NCBI RefSeq assembly: GCF_001758465.1
Contig: NZ_MJIC01000013.1
Location: forward strand, 1-64,000
Source: Marisediminitalea lipolytica
GTDB lineage: Bacteria > Pseudomonadota > Gammaproteobacteria > Enterobacterales > Alteromonadaceae
Length of the DNA: 64,000 nucleotides
Direction: 5' to 3'
Within the stretch, counting starts at the first letter, position 1. Each line of letters begins with the position of its first letter. The notes under the pieces are model-generated. The model searched no databases, was not told the origin of the DNA, and saw only the letters and a list, made by a program, of their open reading frames with translations. Shown here piece after piece: positions 38,861 to 46,806 of the stretch. The position numbers and the translations under genes were made by a program.

Positions 38861-39799
38861 ATGTTGCAGGTTAAGGTAACCAGTAAAGAGCAACTCACAC
38901 CGAGAACCGTGAAACTCACCCTGGCATCCACCACTGGCGAGGCCCTGCCGCGCTGGCAGGCTGGCGCGCATATCGACCTGTTCTTACCAGGCAATATGAT
39001 TCGCCAGTATTCGTTGTTCGGCGAGCTTGATGCCGCAACTTATTCAATTGCCGTGCAGCTTGAACCTGCCGGTAAAGGTGGCTCTAAGTATATCCACGAG
39101 GCGCTGACAACCGGCAGCGAGCTCACCATTAGTGAGCCGCGCAATCACTTTCCGCTCGCGAGCGGCAATGCCCCCTGCGTATTTCTGGCTGCGGGCATTG
39201 GTATCACACCGTTTTTGCCGATGATAGAAACCTGCGTGGCCAGCGAGCGTCCTTTTACCCTGCACTATGCCTTCAGCAACTCAGGCGATAACCTGCTGCC
39301 GCCGGAGATTATGGCCCGGCCAGAAGTTCACCTGCATGACAAAGCAACTAAGCAAGTGCGGTTAAATATCGCTGACGTACTGCGCGCGGCTAAGCCTAAT
39401 AGTGATGTCTATGTGTGCGGGCCCAATGGCTTTATCAATGATGTGCTCACAATGGCTGCGCAACAGGGGATCCCGGCGGAACGTCTGCACCGGGAGTTCT
39501 TCAGTGCTGAACCTATCGATCACACCAACGACGGCAGTTTTGAGGTAGAAATTGCCAGCACGGGGCAAATTATTCCGGTGAGGAAAGATGAGTCGATGCT
39601 TGAAGCGCTCGAGGACAACGGACTTTTTGTGCCAGTGTCCTGCGAAGAAGGGGTTTGTGGTACCTGTGTCACTCGCTTACTCGGTGGTGAGGCGGATCAC
39701 AAAGATGTGTTCTTAACCGATAAGGAAAAAGCGCAGATGGACCAGGTAGCGGTGTGTTGTTCACGCGCCAAAAGCCCGCGTTTAATTCTGGATCTCTAA
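38861..39799 (+). CDS. vanB: Vanillate O-demethylase reductase subunit
   Basis: A 312-aa phthalate-dioxygenase-reductase-type flavoprotein passing electrons from NAD(P)H to VanA. Order: flavin domain (RQYSLFGELD), NAD domain (LAAGIGITPFLPMIE, VYVCGPNGFINDV), and C-terminal plant-type [2Fe-2S] ferredoxin with Cys in SCEEGVCGTCVTRLL and CC near residue 300. Length and order agree with VanB. It shares the vanA operon. Confidence 0.87.
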   Translation: MLQVKVTSKEQLTPRTVKLTLASTTGEALPRWQAGAHIDLFLPGNMIRQYSLFGELDAATYSIAVQLEPAGKGGSKYIHEALTTGSELTISEPRNHFPLASGNAPCVFLAAGIGITPFLPMIETCVASERPFTLHYAFSNSGDNLLPPEIMARPEVHLHDKATKQVRLNIADVLRAAKPNSDVYVCGPNGFINDVLTMAAQQGIPAERLHREFFSAEPIDHTNDGSFEVEIASTGQIIPVRKDESMLEALEDNGLFVPVSCEEGVCGTCVTRLLGGEADHKDVFLTDKEKAQMDQVAVCCSRAKSPRLILDL

Positions 39800-39803
39800 C
39801 GCC

Positions 39804-40670
39804 TTAAGACTGGCTTTCCCGCCGGTATGCTGCGGGGCTCAGCCCCGTATGCCGCTTAAAGAATTTATTAAAATAGCCGGGCTCGCTGAAACCCAGCCGT
39901 TCGGCAATCTCGGCCACTGCGATATCACTGAATATCAGATACCGCTTGGCCTCACTTAGTAACGTCTGATGCACCAGCGCCAGCGCGTTCGACTGGTAAT
40001 ATTGCTGACAAATCTGATTCAGATGCGCCTGACTCACGCCAATTTGGCCTGCATACCAGCTTACCTTGTGCTGCTGCGCGAAGTGCTGGCGAATCAACTG
40101 CTGAAACTGCCTGAGCTTGCGCTCTGGTTTACTAAAGCCCCCTTCCTCGTTGCGTGCCGGTTGCATACGATGCATCACAATCAACAGCTGTTGTAACAGC
40201 GCCTGCAGCATACTGCTTTGATGGGGCGACGATGCGCTGGCCTCCTGCTGGATAGCCTGACAAATGGTGAGTAATGGCTTACTAAAGGCCATGTGAACGG
40301 CTAGCACAAAGGCTTCGGTCAGCGGTTTTGCACTCTCTCCTATGTTTTGTTCAACCTGTCTGAGCATGGGCGTTGCCACCGATAATACCGTTCCCTGTGA
40401 ATTTGCCTGCCAGTCAAAACCGTGCATCACGCCATCCGGAATATACAGTAAAGCAGGCGCATCAATACGATGATGTTCACCGTCTAACTGCACGTCTACT
40501 CCGCCCTCGGTTAGCAGAAATATCTGGGTGATCTGTTTATGCCGATGGGGATGAATCTTCCATTCATGCCGGGCACTTCGCTGGGTGAGCGGTTCGCAGT
40601 ATAAAAAGGTCTGATGCAGAAAACTGCCCTTCTCACCATACAGATCGACAAACTCTAAATTTCCCGACAT
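39804..40670 (-). CDS. AraC-family regulator with cupin domain
   Basis: A 288-aa regulator. The N-terminal cupin-like ligand domain (HPHRHKQITQIFLLTEGGVDVQLDGEHH) is followed by a C-terminal AraC DNA-binding domain, with the second helix-turn-helix read as IAVAEIAERLGFSEPGYFNKFFKRHTGLSPAAYRR. It resembles PobR/PobC-type regulators of hydroxybenzoate catabolism. It lies divergent from ligAB and converges on vanB, so ligAB is the likely target. Confidence 0.85.
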   Translation of the reverse strand: MSGNLEFVDLYGEKGSFLHQTFLYCEPLTQRSARHEWKIHPHRHKQITQIFLLTEGGVDVQLDGEHHRIDAPALLYIPDGVMHGFDWQANSQGTVLSVATPMLRQVEQNIGESAKPLTEAFVLAVHMAFSKPLLTICQAIQQEASASSPHQSSMLQALLQQLLIVMHRMQPARNEEGGFSKPERKLRQFQQLIRQHFAQQHKVSWYAGQIGVSQAHLNQICQQYYQSNALALVHQTLLSEAKRYLIFSDIAVAEIAERLGFSEPGYFNKFFKRHTGLSPAAYRRESQS

Positions 40671-40774
40671 TTTTATTACAATCTAAAAAATTAACCATTA
40701 AATAACTAATTTAACCCTTATAAAGCAAAAATATCTACATAAAATACAATTATTCAACAATAAAGGGGCTCACC
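40671..40774. other. Divergent AraC/ligA promoter region
   Basis: About 100 bp, AT-rich. The ligA ribosome binding site AAAGGGG is visible. I could not identify an operator or confident promoter. Confidence 0.4.
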
Positions 40775-41176
40775 ATGAACTGGTCTAAGCAGGACTACGA
40801 TGACATTCCCGGCACCTATGTGTTCGACGGGCAACGGGCGCATCCGGCCTATGCAATCAATAAATTGTTATACACCTTCAACGATGAAGCCTGCCGTGCT
40901 GAGTTCGACGCAGACCCGGCGGCATACTGCGACAAAATGGGCGTGACCGGCGCTTACAAAGAAGCAGTGCTGGCACAGGATTTTCTGGGGCTGTTGCGAT
41001 TGGGGGCCAATATCTATTTTCTGGCCAAAATGTGTATCCCTCGTGGTGTTTCCGTGCAGGACGCCGGGGCGGCATTTCAGGGCATCACCACCGAAGAATT
41101 TCAACAGCGTTTGCTTGATAAAGGCAACGGTTTAAGCGACATCCTGGCAAAACGAGGAGATTACTGGAATGGCTAA
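40775..41176 (+). CDS. ligA: Protocatechuate 4,5-dioxygenase alpha subunit
   Basis: A 133-aa small subunit of an extradiol type II dioxygenase that, with LigB, opens protocatechuate between carbons 4 and 5. Family features are FDGQRAHPAYAINKLLYTFNDEACRAEF at the N-terminus and the AFQGITTEEFQQRLLDKG tail. It overlaps ligB by 8 bp, the normal coupled arrangement of the two subunits. Confidence 0.92.
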   Translation: MNWSKQDYDDIPGTYVFDGQRAHPAYAINKLLYTFNDEACRAEFDADPAAYCDKMGVTGAYKEAVLAQDFLGLLRLGANIYFLAKMCIPRGVSVQDAGAAFQGITTEEFQQRLLDKGNGLSDILAKRGDYWNG

Positions 41177-42008
41177 AATTATTGGTGGTATCACCAGCTC
41201 ACATATTCCCGCCGTAGGCAATGCCATCTCCCAGGGGTTAACCCAGGAGCCCTACTGGAAGCGCTTTTTTGATGGTTATGAACCGGCTAAAGCCTGGTTA
41301 AAAGAAGCCAAACCGGATCTGGTGATTGTGGTATACAACGATCACGGCTTAAATTTCTTTTTGGATAAGATGCCAACCTTTGCCTTAGGTTGTGCCGACA
41401 TCTACGAAAACGCCGATGAAGGTTGGGGATTAAAACCTACGGCACCGTTTACCGGCGATGCAAAACTGTCGTGGCATATCGCGCAATCCTTAATTGACCA
41501 GGAATTCGACATTTGTACTTGTCAGGAAATGAAAGTGGATCATGGTTTTGTTAACCCCATCCGTGCGCTGTTTGGCGATCACGTTGATTGGCCGGTAAAA
41601 GCCATTCCACTGGCTGTTAACACCGTTCAGCATCCGGTGCCCTCTGCCGCACGCTGCCTTAAACTGGGTAAAGCATTGGGTAAAGCCCTGGAGTCCTATC
41701 CGGAGGATACGCGGGTGGTAATTTTAGGTACCGGTGGTATGTCGCATCAGCTGCAAGGTGAGCGTGCCGGCATTATTGACGTGGAATTCGATTTAGAATG
41801 CATGGATAAAATCGCTACCGATCCTGAGTGGATGACGCAGTTCTCCAATGCTGAGATCATTCGCCGGGCTGGCAGTGAGGGTATCGAAACCATCATGTGG
41901 TTGGTTATGCGTGGCGCCTTAAAGGATGATGCAGCAGTACTACACAAGCATTACCATGCGCCAATCTCTAACACCGGTGCCGGCGTACTGGTGCTGGATA
42001 ATCAGTAA
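41169..42008 (+). CDS. ligB: Protocatechuate 4,5-dioxygenase beta subunit
   Basis: A 279-aa catalytic subunit binding Fe(II). By comparison with Sphingobium LigB the iron ligands are His12 (GGITSSHIPAVG), His59 (YNDHGLN) and a Glu near residue 237-240 (GSEGIETIMW). A catalytic His is expected near TGGMSHQLQG. The product is 4-carboxy-2-hydroxymuconate-6-semialdehyde. No downstream ligC, ligI, ligJ or ligK genes lie in this window. Gallate could be an alternative substrate. Confidence 0.92.
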   Translation: MAKIIGGITSSHIPAVGNAISQGLTQEPYWKRFFDGYEPAKAWLKEAKPDLVIVVYNDHGLNFFLDKMPTFALGCADIYENADEGWGLKPTAPFTGDAKLSWHIAQSLIDQEFDICTCQEMKVDHGFVNPIRALFGDHVDWPVKAIPLAVNTVQHPVPSAARCLKLGKALGKALESYPEDTRVVILGTGGMSHQLQGERAGIIDVEFDLECMDKIATDPEWMTQFSNAEIIRRAGSEGIETIMWLVMRGALKDDAAVLHKHYHAPISNTGAGVLVLDNQ

Positions 42009-42059
42009 TACGTGCTCTGACTTGTCACTGGCCGTGCGTTTGATTGCGGCTGGTGATTT

Positions 42060-42187
42060 ATACCAATCCTTCTAGATGAGCGGCATCAGTCACTTTTGAT
42101 TTGGCGTCATCAAACCGGCAAATGACTTCTTTGTCAGTCGACATGAAATCTCGCGCTGAGTGAGCACCTATCCAGGCGGATTGGTAT
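42060..42187. repeat. 128-bp MITE-like inverted-repeat element
   Basis: Perfect 10-bp terminal inverted repeats, ATACCAATCC (42060-42069) and GGATTGGTAT (42178-42187). Weaker pairing continues inward, and a short internal hairpin TGACTTCTTTGTCA is present. It fills the gap between ligB and the convergent response regulator gene and overlaps the regulator's stop codon. The termini are related to those of the 30389-30463 element. No coding capacity is seen. Confidence 0.6.
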
Positions 42188-42831
42188 TACTCTTCCATAT
42201 TCATCATTTGTTTAAACAGCACACCTGCCTGAGTGCGGTTTATGACTTCGAGTTTGCGCAATACCGCCGAAGCGTGCTGCTTTACCGTAGATTCAGATAT
42301 CTCCAGCTCGTAGGCGATCTGTTTATTGAGCAAACCATCTGCCATCATTTTCAGCACTTTAAACTGATGGGGAGTGAGCTGAGCAAGGCGGTCAGCAAAG
42401 GCCTTTTCCTGCTTGTTTTCAAGTCTTTCGATTGCATCGTTAATGTTATCCGGCAGCCACTGCTCACCATCGAGAACGCGATTAACGGCTTGGGCAATTT
42501 CCACCAGCGGGGTGGATTTTGGAATGTACCCACTCGCGCCTAAATCAATGGCTTTGCGGATTAACACCGGGTCTTCCTCTGCCGAGACAATAACCACCAG
42601 CACACCAGGAAATTGCGTGCGTAAAGTGCTTAACCCGGTCAGCCCTTCGTTACCCGGCATGTTTAAATCTAAAAATACCAACTCTAGCGACTCGTCAGCC
42701 TCAATGGCTTCATACGCTTCTGAAAATGAGGCAACCTCAGTAATGCTGTCACCCACAATATCAACCAACGCCTGGCGCATGGCGGCGCGAAATAGCGGAT
42801 GATCATCGGCAATTAAAGCTCTGGCGTCCAT
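42187..42831 (-). CDS. NarL/FixJ-type response regulator (CrbR/ErdR-like)
   Basis: A 214-aa regulator. The receiver domain begins ARALIADDHPLFR with acidic pair D9-D10, phospho-acceptor D55 (VFLDLNMPG) and Lys in YIPKS. The C-terminal LuxR-type HTH reads LTPHQFKVLKMMADGLLNKQIAYELEISESTVKQHASAVLRKL. The pattern resembles CrbR/ErdR, which activate acetyl-CoA synthetase genes. The hybrid kinase at 33442-36819 is the likely partner. The frame is open to a TTG at 42861, but the ATG at 42831 matches the family start. Its last codon meets the end of the repeat element. Confidence 0.82.
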   Translation of the reverse strand: MDARALIADDHPLFRAAMRQALVDIVGDSITEVASFSEAYEAIEADESLELVFLDLNMPGNEGLTGLSTLRTQFPGVLVVIVSAEEDPVLIRKAIDLGASGYIPKSTPLVEIAQAVNRVLDGEQWLPDNINDAIERLENKQEKAFADRLAQLTPHQFKVLKMMADGLLNKQIAYELEISESTVKQHASAVLRKLEVINRTQAGVLFKQMMNMEE

Positions 42832-42892
42832 AATCGGCTTATTCGTTAATATTTTGTTCAAATAGTTACTTAAAACGATAGTGACATCAAGT

Positions 42893-42912
42893 TGAAAAAG
42901 GCGACAAACGCC
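42893..42912 (-). terminator. Candidate terminator downstream of the TonB receptor gene
   Basis: On the minus strand GGCG-TTTGT-CGCC is followed by five T (42893-42912). The stem is short, and part of it can alternatively pair with 43016-43026, so its role is uncertain. Confidence 0.45.
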
Positions 42913-43026
42913 GCCTCAGTGCGATGATTCAGTCTCGTTTCTTTGCGTTAACACTCTGCAGGCTGTTTACAAACGTCACGAGCGAATAGAGTACAGTAGT
43001 TTGTCAACAGCCTGCCTGAGGCGGCG
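42909..43026. repeat. Nested inverted repeats after the TonB receptor gene
   Basis: Outer arms CGCCGCCTCAG (42909-42919) and CTGAGGCGGCG (43016-43026) are perfect over 11 bp. Inner arms GCAGGCTGTTTACAAAC (42958-42974) and GTTTGTCAACAGCCTGC (42999-43015) match at 16 of 17 positions around a 24-nt loop. A palindromic GGCGGC-GTAC-GCCGCC follows at 43020-43036. The block separates the TonB gene from the response regulator gene. Confidence 0.55.
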
Positions 43027-43041
43027 TACGCCGCCTTCAGT

Positions 43042-45312
43042 TTAGAACCGATAGCTTACCGATAAGTGTACGGTGCGCGGATCGCCATAGTAACCCACCA
43101 GCGTGGTATCACCGCCCAGGCCTGGCAATAAGTTACCATCGTCATCACGGCCGCCGGTAAAGTTATAGCCACCAACGCGATACTCTTCGTCGGTCAGGTT
43201 TTTAGCATGTAAACCAACCTGCCAGTCGCCGTCTTCGCTGTACCAGGTTACGCTGGCGTTCACCAATCCATACCCCTCTTGGGCTAACAGCGGATCAGGT
43301 GATTCAAACAGTTCATAATCGTCACGGTAGTAGTAATTGGCATTAAAGATAACATCGCCTATGCCGGTGGTCAGCACATAGTTGGCGGCAAAGTTCATGG
43401 TGTATTCAGGCGTATTCGAGATAACAAAGTTATCAGACAAGTCGATTGGATTGCCGGCAGCATCAACCGAGCGCACTTCGGTAAAGCTTGCATCGATAGT
43501 CCCCAGCGAGCCTGACAATGTTAAGGCATCCGTTACTACGTAAGTGATTTCCACTTCAAGTCCCGATGCATCAGATTCACCTACGTTAGCAATACGCTGA
43601 GTGGGCTGTGCAAGGTCGTCAGAAGGCACGTTTACCACATACTGACGATCGGTGTAGTCGAGCCAGAACGCCGTGGCATTTAATCTGAAATTATCCGACA
43701 GGTCTGTTTTTACCCCCAGCTCATAAGAGTTAACCTCTTCTGGTGCGGCAGGCTCCTGGTAAAATGTTGCCCGCGGGTTATACATGCCCGACTTAAAGCC
43801 CTGCGAGAAACTGGCATAGAACATGGTATCGTCTGAATACTGGTATTCTACCCCTAAACGAGGCGTCACCCTTGACCAGGATTCACTGTCATCTATCACC
43901 GTATTACCTACATCATCCGGGCGTACATAACCATCCACCCAACCAGAATAGGGATATGCCGGGCCAATTCGCGTTGCGGCATTAACCACCCCGTCTTTTT
44001 TGTCGTTGGTATAACGTAATCCGGCAGTCAGTGACCATTTATCGGTAAAATCGTAACTCACCTGGCCATAGGCGGCATAACTCTCGGTATCGGTACAACC
44101 GCTTTGCTCAATTGAAATACCAAATGCGACTAAATAGGCATCGTAGATACCGCAGGCCTCGGCGTCGTAATAATACACACCAGAGACAAAGGTCAGGTCC
44201 TCGCCAACGAAGTTAAGCTGCACTTCCTGACTGAACTGTTTATCGTTGTATTCGGCCGGTGTATCAAAGATTGGAATTGGTGTGCTGTCAAAGTCGATAT
44301 TGGTTGGCGAATCACCTTTACGTTTGGCGGTAATGGATTTTAGTGACCAGCTATCGTTCAGGTTCCAGTCAACCGTCAGGCTCATACCTTCAAGCTCAAC
44401 TTTGTTCCAGGTTGGTAAGCTGCTGTAAGAGTCATATACGCTATCCGGAGATGGAGCATTCGCGCCCGGAATAATACTGTCTACCAGGCGGTAACCGCCT
44501 TTTGCGTTAGAGTCGTCGGTAGTTTTGTCGTAGTTAAACCGTAAAAACAAATCTTCGCTAGCCTGATATTCAAGAGTCAGGCGACCGGCCAGAATATCCT
44601 TGTTATAGTTTTCGTCATCCTGCCCTTCAGGCACGCTTAAAAACTTACCAAAGCCATCCCGTTGTAATGAAGCCACGGCAAGTCCAAGATACAGTTTGTC
44701 GGTCAGCGGAATTTGACCGCTTAATTTAAGGTCACGTTGTGATGCAGTTCCCACAGTAGCTTTGACGGCGAATTCAGCATCACCACTCATTTTTTTAGTG
44801 ATGTATTTAACCGCACCACCAATTGTATTTTTGCCATAGAGCGTACCTTGTGGTCCGCGCAGGACCTCAATGCGCTCAACATCGTAAAGGTCAAGTACCG
44901 CACCCTGAGGCCGTGCAATATAGACATCATCGATGTAAATACCAACCCCTGGCTCAAATCCCCATACCGGATCCTGTTGGCCTACGCCACGAATAAACGC
45001 GGTTAATGTTGAGTTTGTGCCACGACTAACCTGAAGCGTGGTATTAGGCGAAAACTGTTGAATTTCTGTTAAATTTTCTATTCCCTTCTCCAGTAATTCT
45101 GCTTCACCAAGCGACGTAATGGCTACCGGTACTTCCTGTAAACTCTCAACAGTCCGACGGGCGGTCACTTCAATTTTTTCCAGTTTGCCTTTTTCAGGCG
45201 CGCCTTCAGAATCTTGCGCCACAGCTGCGTTTGAGCCTAAGCAAGCCAATGTAACAGCAGTAGCACAAAGTGTACGGGTAAAATTCATTGTATAACCGGA
45301 TGTGTGTTTCAT
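43042..45312 (-). CDS. TonB-dependent outer-membrane receptor
   Basis: A 756-aa receptor with a signal peptide (first 33 residues or so, ending SNAAVAQ), a candidate TonB box KIEVTARR, plug domain (VPVAITSLGEAELLEKGIENLTEIQQF, IYIDDVYIARPQG, VERIEVLRGPQGTLYGKNTIGGAV) and a 22-strand barrel ending in the expected C-terminal Phe (HLSVSYRF). The plug type is common among receptors for carbohydrates, oligomers and organic acids, not only siderophores. It is divergent from the PHB/3-hydroxybutyrate genes, so uptake of a polyester oligomer is a reasonable guess. A good AAGGGA site supports the start. Confidence 0.9.
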   Translation of the reverse strand: MKHTSGYTMNFTRTLCATAVTLACLGSNAAVAQDSEGAPEKGKLEKIEVTARRTVESLQEVPVAITSLGEAELLEKGIENLTEIQQFSPNTTLQVSRGTNSTLTAFIRGVGQQDPVWGFEPGVGIYIDDVYIARPQGAVLDLYDVERIEVLRGPQGTLYGKNTIGGAVKYITKKMSGDAEFAVKATVGTASQRDLKLSGQIPLTDKLYLGLAVASLQRDGFGKFLSVPEGQDDENYNKDILAGRLTLEYQASEDLFLRFNYDKTTDDSNAKGGYRLVDSIIPGANAPSPDSVYDSYSSLPTWNKVELEGMSLTVDWNLNDSWSLKSITAKRKGDSPTNIDFDSTPIPIFDTPAEYNDKQFSQEVQLNFVGEDLTFVSGVYYYDAEACGIYDAYLVAFGISIEQSGCTDTESYAAYGQVSYDFTDKWSLTAGLRYTNDKKDGVVNAATRIGPAYPYSGWVDGYVRPDDVGNTVIDDSESWSRVTPRLGVEYQYSDDTMFYASFSQGFKSGMYNPRATFYQEPAAPEEVNSYELGVKTDLSDNFRLNATAFWLDYTDRQYVVNVPSDDLAQPTQRIANVGESDASGLEVEITYVVTDALTLSGSLGTIDASFTEVRSVDAAGNPIDLSDNFVISNTPEYTMNFAANYVLTTGIGDVIFNANYYYRDDYELFESPDPLLAQEGYGLVNASVTWYSEDGDWQVGLHAKNLTDEEYRVGGYNFTGGRDDDGNLLPGLGGDTTLVGYYGDPRTVHLSVSYRF

Positions 45313-45501
45313 AGGGTGTCCCTTGTTTTAGTAAGTCAACAAAATCTTTCTGAAGAACGCGGTCGAAATAACTGTAGAGTTTTTTAACAATTTCGTAACT
45401 AGTACCATCGTACTATGGGCAGATTTACGTTTGCGGGTCACACTTTGCTCCATTCCTGAAGAGTCTGCGGTCACAGATTTCAATCAAAGGAAAGTAACAT
45501 T
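45313..45501. promoter_or_regulatory. Divergent promoter region with palindrome TAGTAC-CATC-GTACTA
   Basis: A perfect inverted repeat with 6-bp arms lies at 45400-45415, roughly midway between the two divergent starts. Read on the minus strand it extends as GCCCATAGTACGATGGTACTA-like sequence (45400-45420). A related GCCCATGGTCGTATG occurs upstream of prpE (25669-25686 region). It is a candidate site for a NarL-type regulator such as the one at 42187-42831. The permease gene has a clear AAAGGAAAG ribosome binding site. Confidence 0.45.
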
Positions 45502-46797
45502 ATGTTTAGTTTACTCGGACTGGTTGGTGGACTAGGACTGCTTATCGTACTCACTATCCGCGGTATGAATTTATTCATTGCCGCGCCGCTGTGTGCGTTG
45601 CTTGTTGCCTTAACAAGCGGCCTTCCCCTGTTCACCGGCGACGCAAATTTCGTCACCACTTATATGAGTGGCTTCGCAGGTTTTATCTCCGCCTGGTTTT
45701 TTATGTTTTTACTCGGGGCGATTTTTGGCAAATTCATGGAAGATACCGGTGCAGCAGACTCCGTTGCCCGCTGGATTGTAGGCAAACTCGGCTTTAAACA
45801 TGCCGTTGTCGCAGTGGTGTTGGCCTGCGCGATTTTAACCTACGGTGGTGTCAGCCTGTTTGTGGTGGCCTTCTCGGTGTACCCCATGGCGCTTAGTCTG
45901 TTTAAGGATGCCAACCTGCCACGGCGCTTTATACCTGCGACCATGGCCTTTGGTTCGGTAACCTTTACCATGACCTCCGCCGGCTCGCCGGAAATCCAGA
46001 ACTGGATCCCGATTAAATACCTGGGTACCTCACCGTTTGCCGGTTGGGAAGTCAGTCTGGTAGTGGCAATATTTATGGCGTCATTTGGCTACTGGTGGCT
46101 TAAACGCATGATTGGCAAAGCCATTGCCAAAGGTGAAACCTTTGAAGCTCGCGCCTCGGACCCGAAAGTGCCCGTGCGTGATTTACCTCACCCGTTAACC
46201 GGGGTTGTGCCTCTGGTAGTGGTATTAGTTTTAAGCTTCTGGCTGCACGAGTCACTGGCACAACTGGCGCTGATTGTTGCGCTGTCCGGTGGCGTATTAA
46301 CCCTGATGCTGATTAACTTTCAGTACTTCCACGACCTGTCCAAAGCGGTTAACAGCGGCACCACTGGCGCCCTCGTCGCCATAGGTAATACTGCTGCGGT
46401 AGTAGGATTTGGTTCAATTGCCAAAAATACTGAGGCTTTTCAGGCTACGGTAGAAGTAATGGCGAACCTGCCCGGAAACGAACTGATTGGCGCGGCCGTT
46501 GCCGTTAGTGTTATCGCTGGGTTAACCGGTTCGGCATCCGGCGGACAGGCTATCGTGTTACCGCTGATTGGCCAGCACTATATCGACCGTGGTGTTGAAC
46601 CGGAAGAGTTGCACCGTATTGTGGCTATCTCCTCTGGCGCTCTGGACTCTTTGCCGCATAATGGTTACGTTGTGACTACGATTCGGGCAATTTGTCATGA
46701 AACCCATAAAGCCGCTTATGGTGCGGTGGCAGCGCTTACGGTGGTAGTGCCGCTCATTGGTGTGGCAATGGCCATTGCACTGTTCAGTTTCTTTTAA
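45502..46797 (+). CDS. GntP-family permease, probable hydroxybutyrate transporter
   Basis: A 431-aa inner-membrane symporter with about 12 hydrophobic segments. It resembles the GntP/citrate-type families (segments TYGGVSLFVVAFSVYPMALSLFKDANLPRRFIPATMAFGSVTFTMTSAGSPEIQNWIP and SGALDSLPHNGYVVTTIRA). GntP-like carriers are often found next to 3-hydroxybutyrate dehydrogenase genes, where they import hydroxybutyrate. The adjacent depolymerase and dehydrogenase support this here. It is first in a tightly spaced four-gene operon. Confidence 0.82.
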   Translation: MFSLLGLVGGLGLLIVLTIRGMNLFIAAPLCALLVALTSGLPLFTGDANFVTTYMSGFAGFISAWFFMFLLGAIFGKFMEDTGAADSVARWIVGKLGFKHAVVAVVLACAILTYGGVSLFVVAFSVYPMALSLFKDANLPRRFIPATMAFGSVTFTMTSAGSPEIQNWIPIKYLGTSPFAGWEVSLVVAIFMASFGYWWLKRMIGKAIAKGETFEARASDPKVPVRDLPHPLTGVVPLVVVLVLSFWLHESLAQLALIVALSGGVLTLMLINFQYFHDLSKAVNSGTTGALVAIGNTAAVVGFGSIAKNTEAFQATVEVMANLPGNELIGAAVAVSVIAGLTGSASGGQAIVLPLIGQHYIDRGVEPEELHRIVAISSGALDSLPHNGYVVTTIRAICHETHKAAYGAVAALTVVVPLIGVAMAIALFSFF

Positions 46798-46806
46798 GGA
46801 GTGACC

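Noticed and set aside
42901..43036. Possible integron attC site (inverted GC-rich arms)
   Set aside because: It lacks the GTTRRRY/RYYYAAC core pair at the ends, has no integrase or cassette array nearby, and is single.
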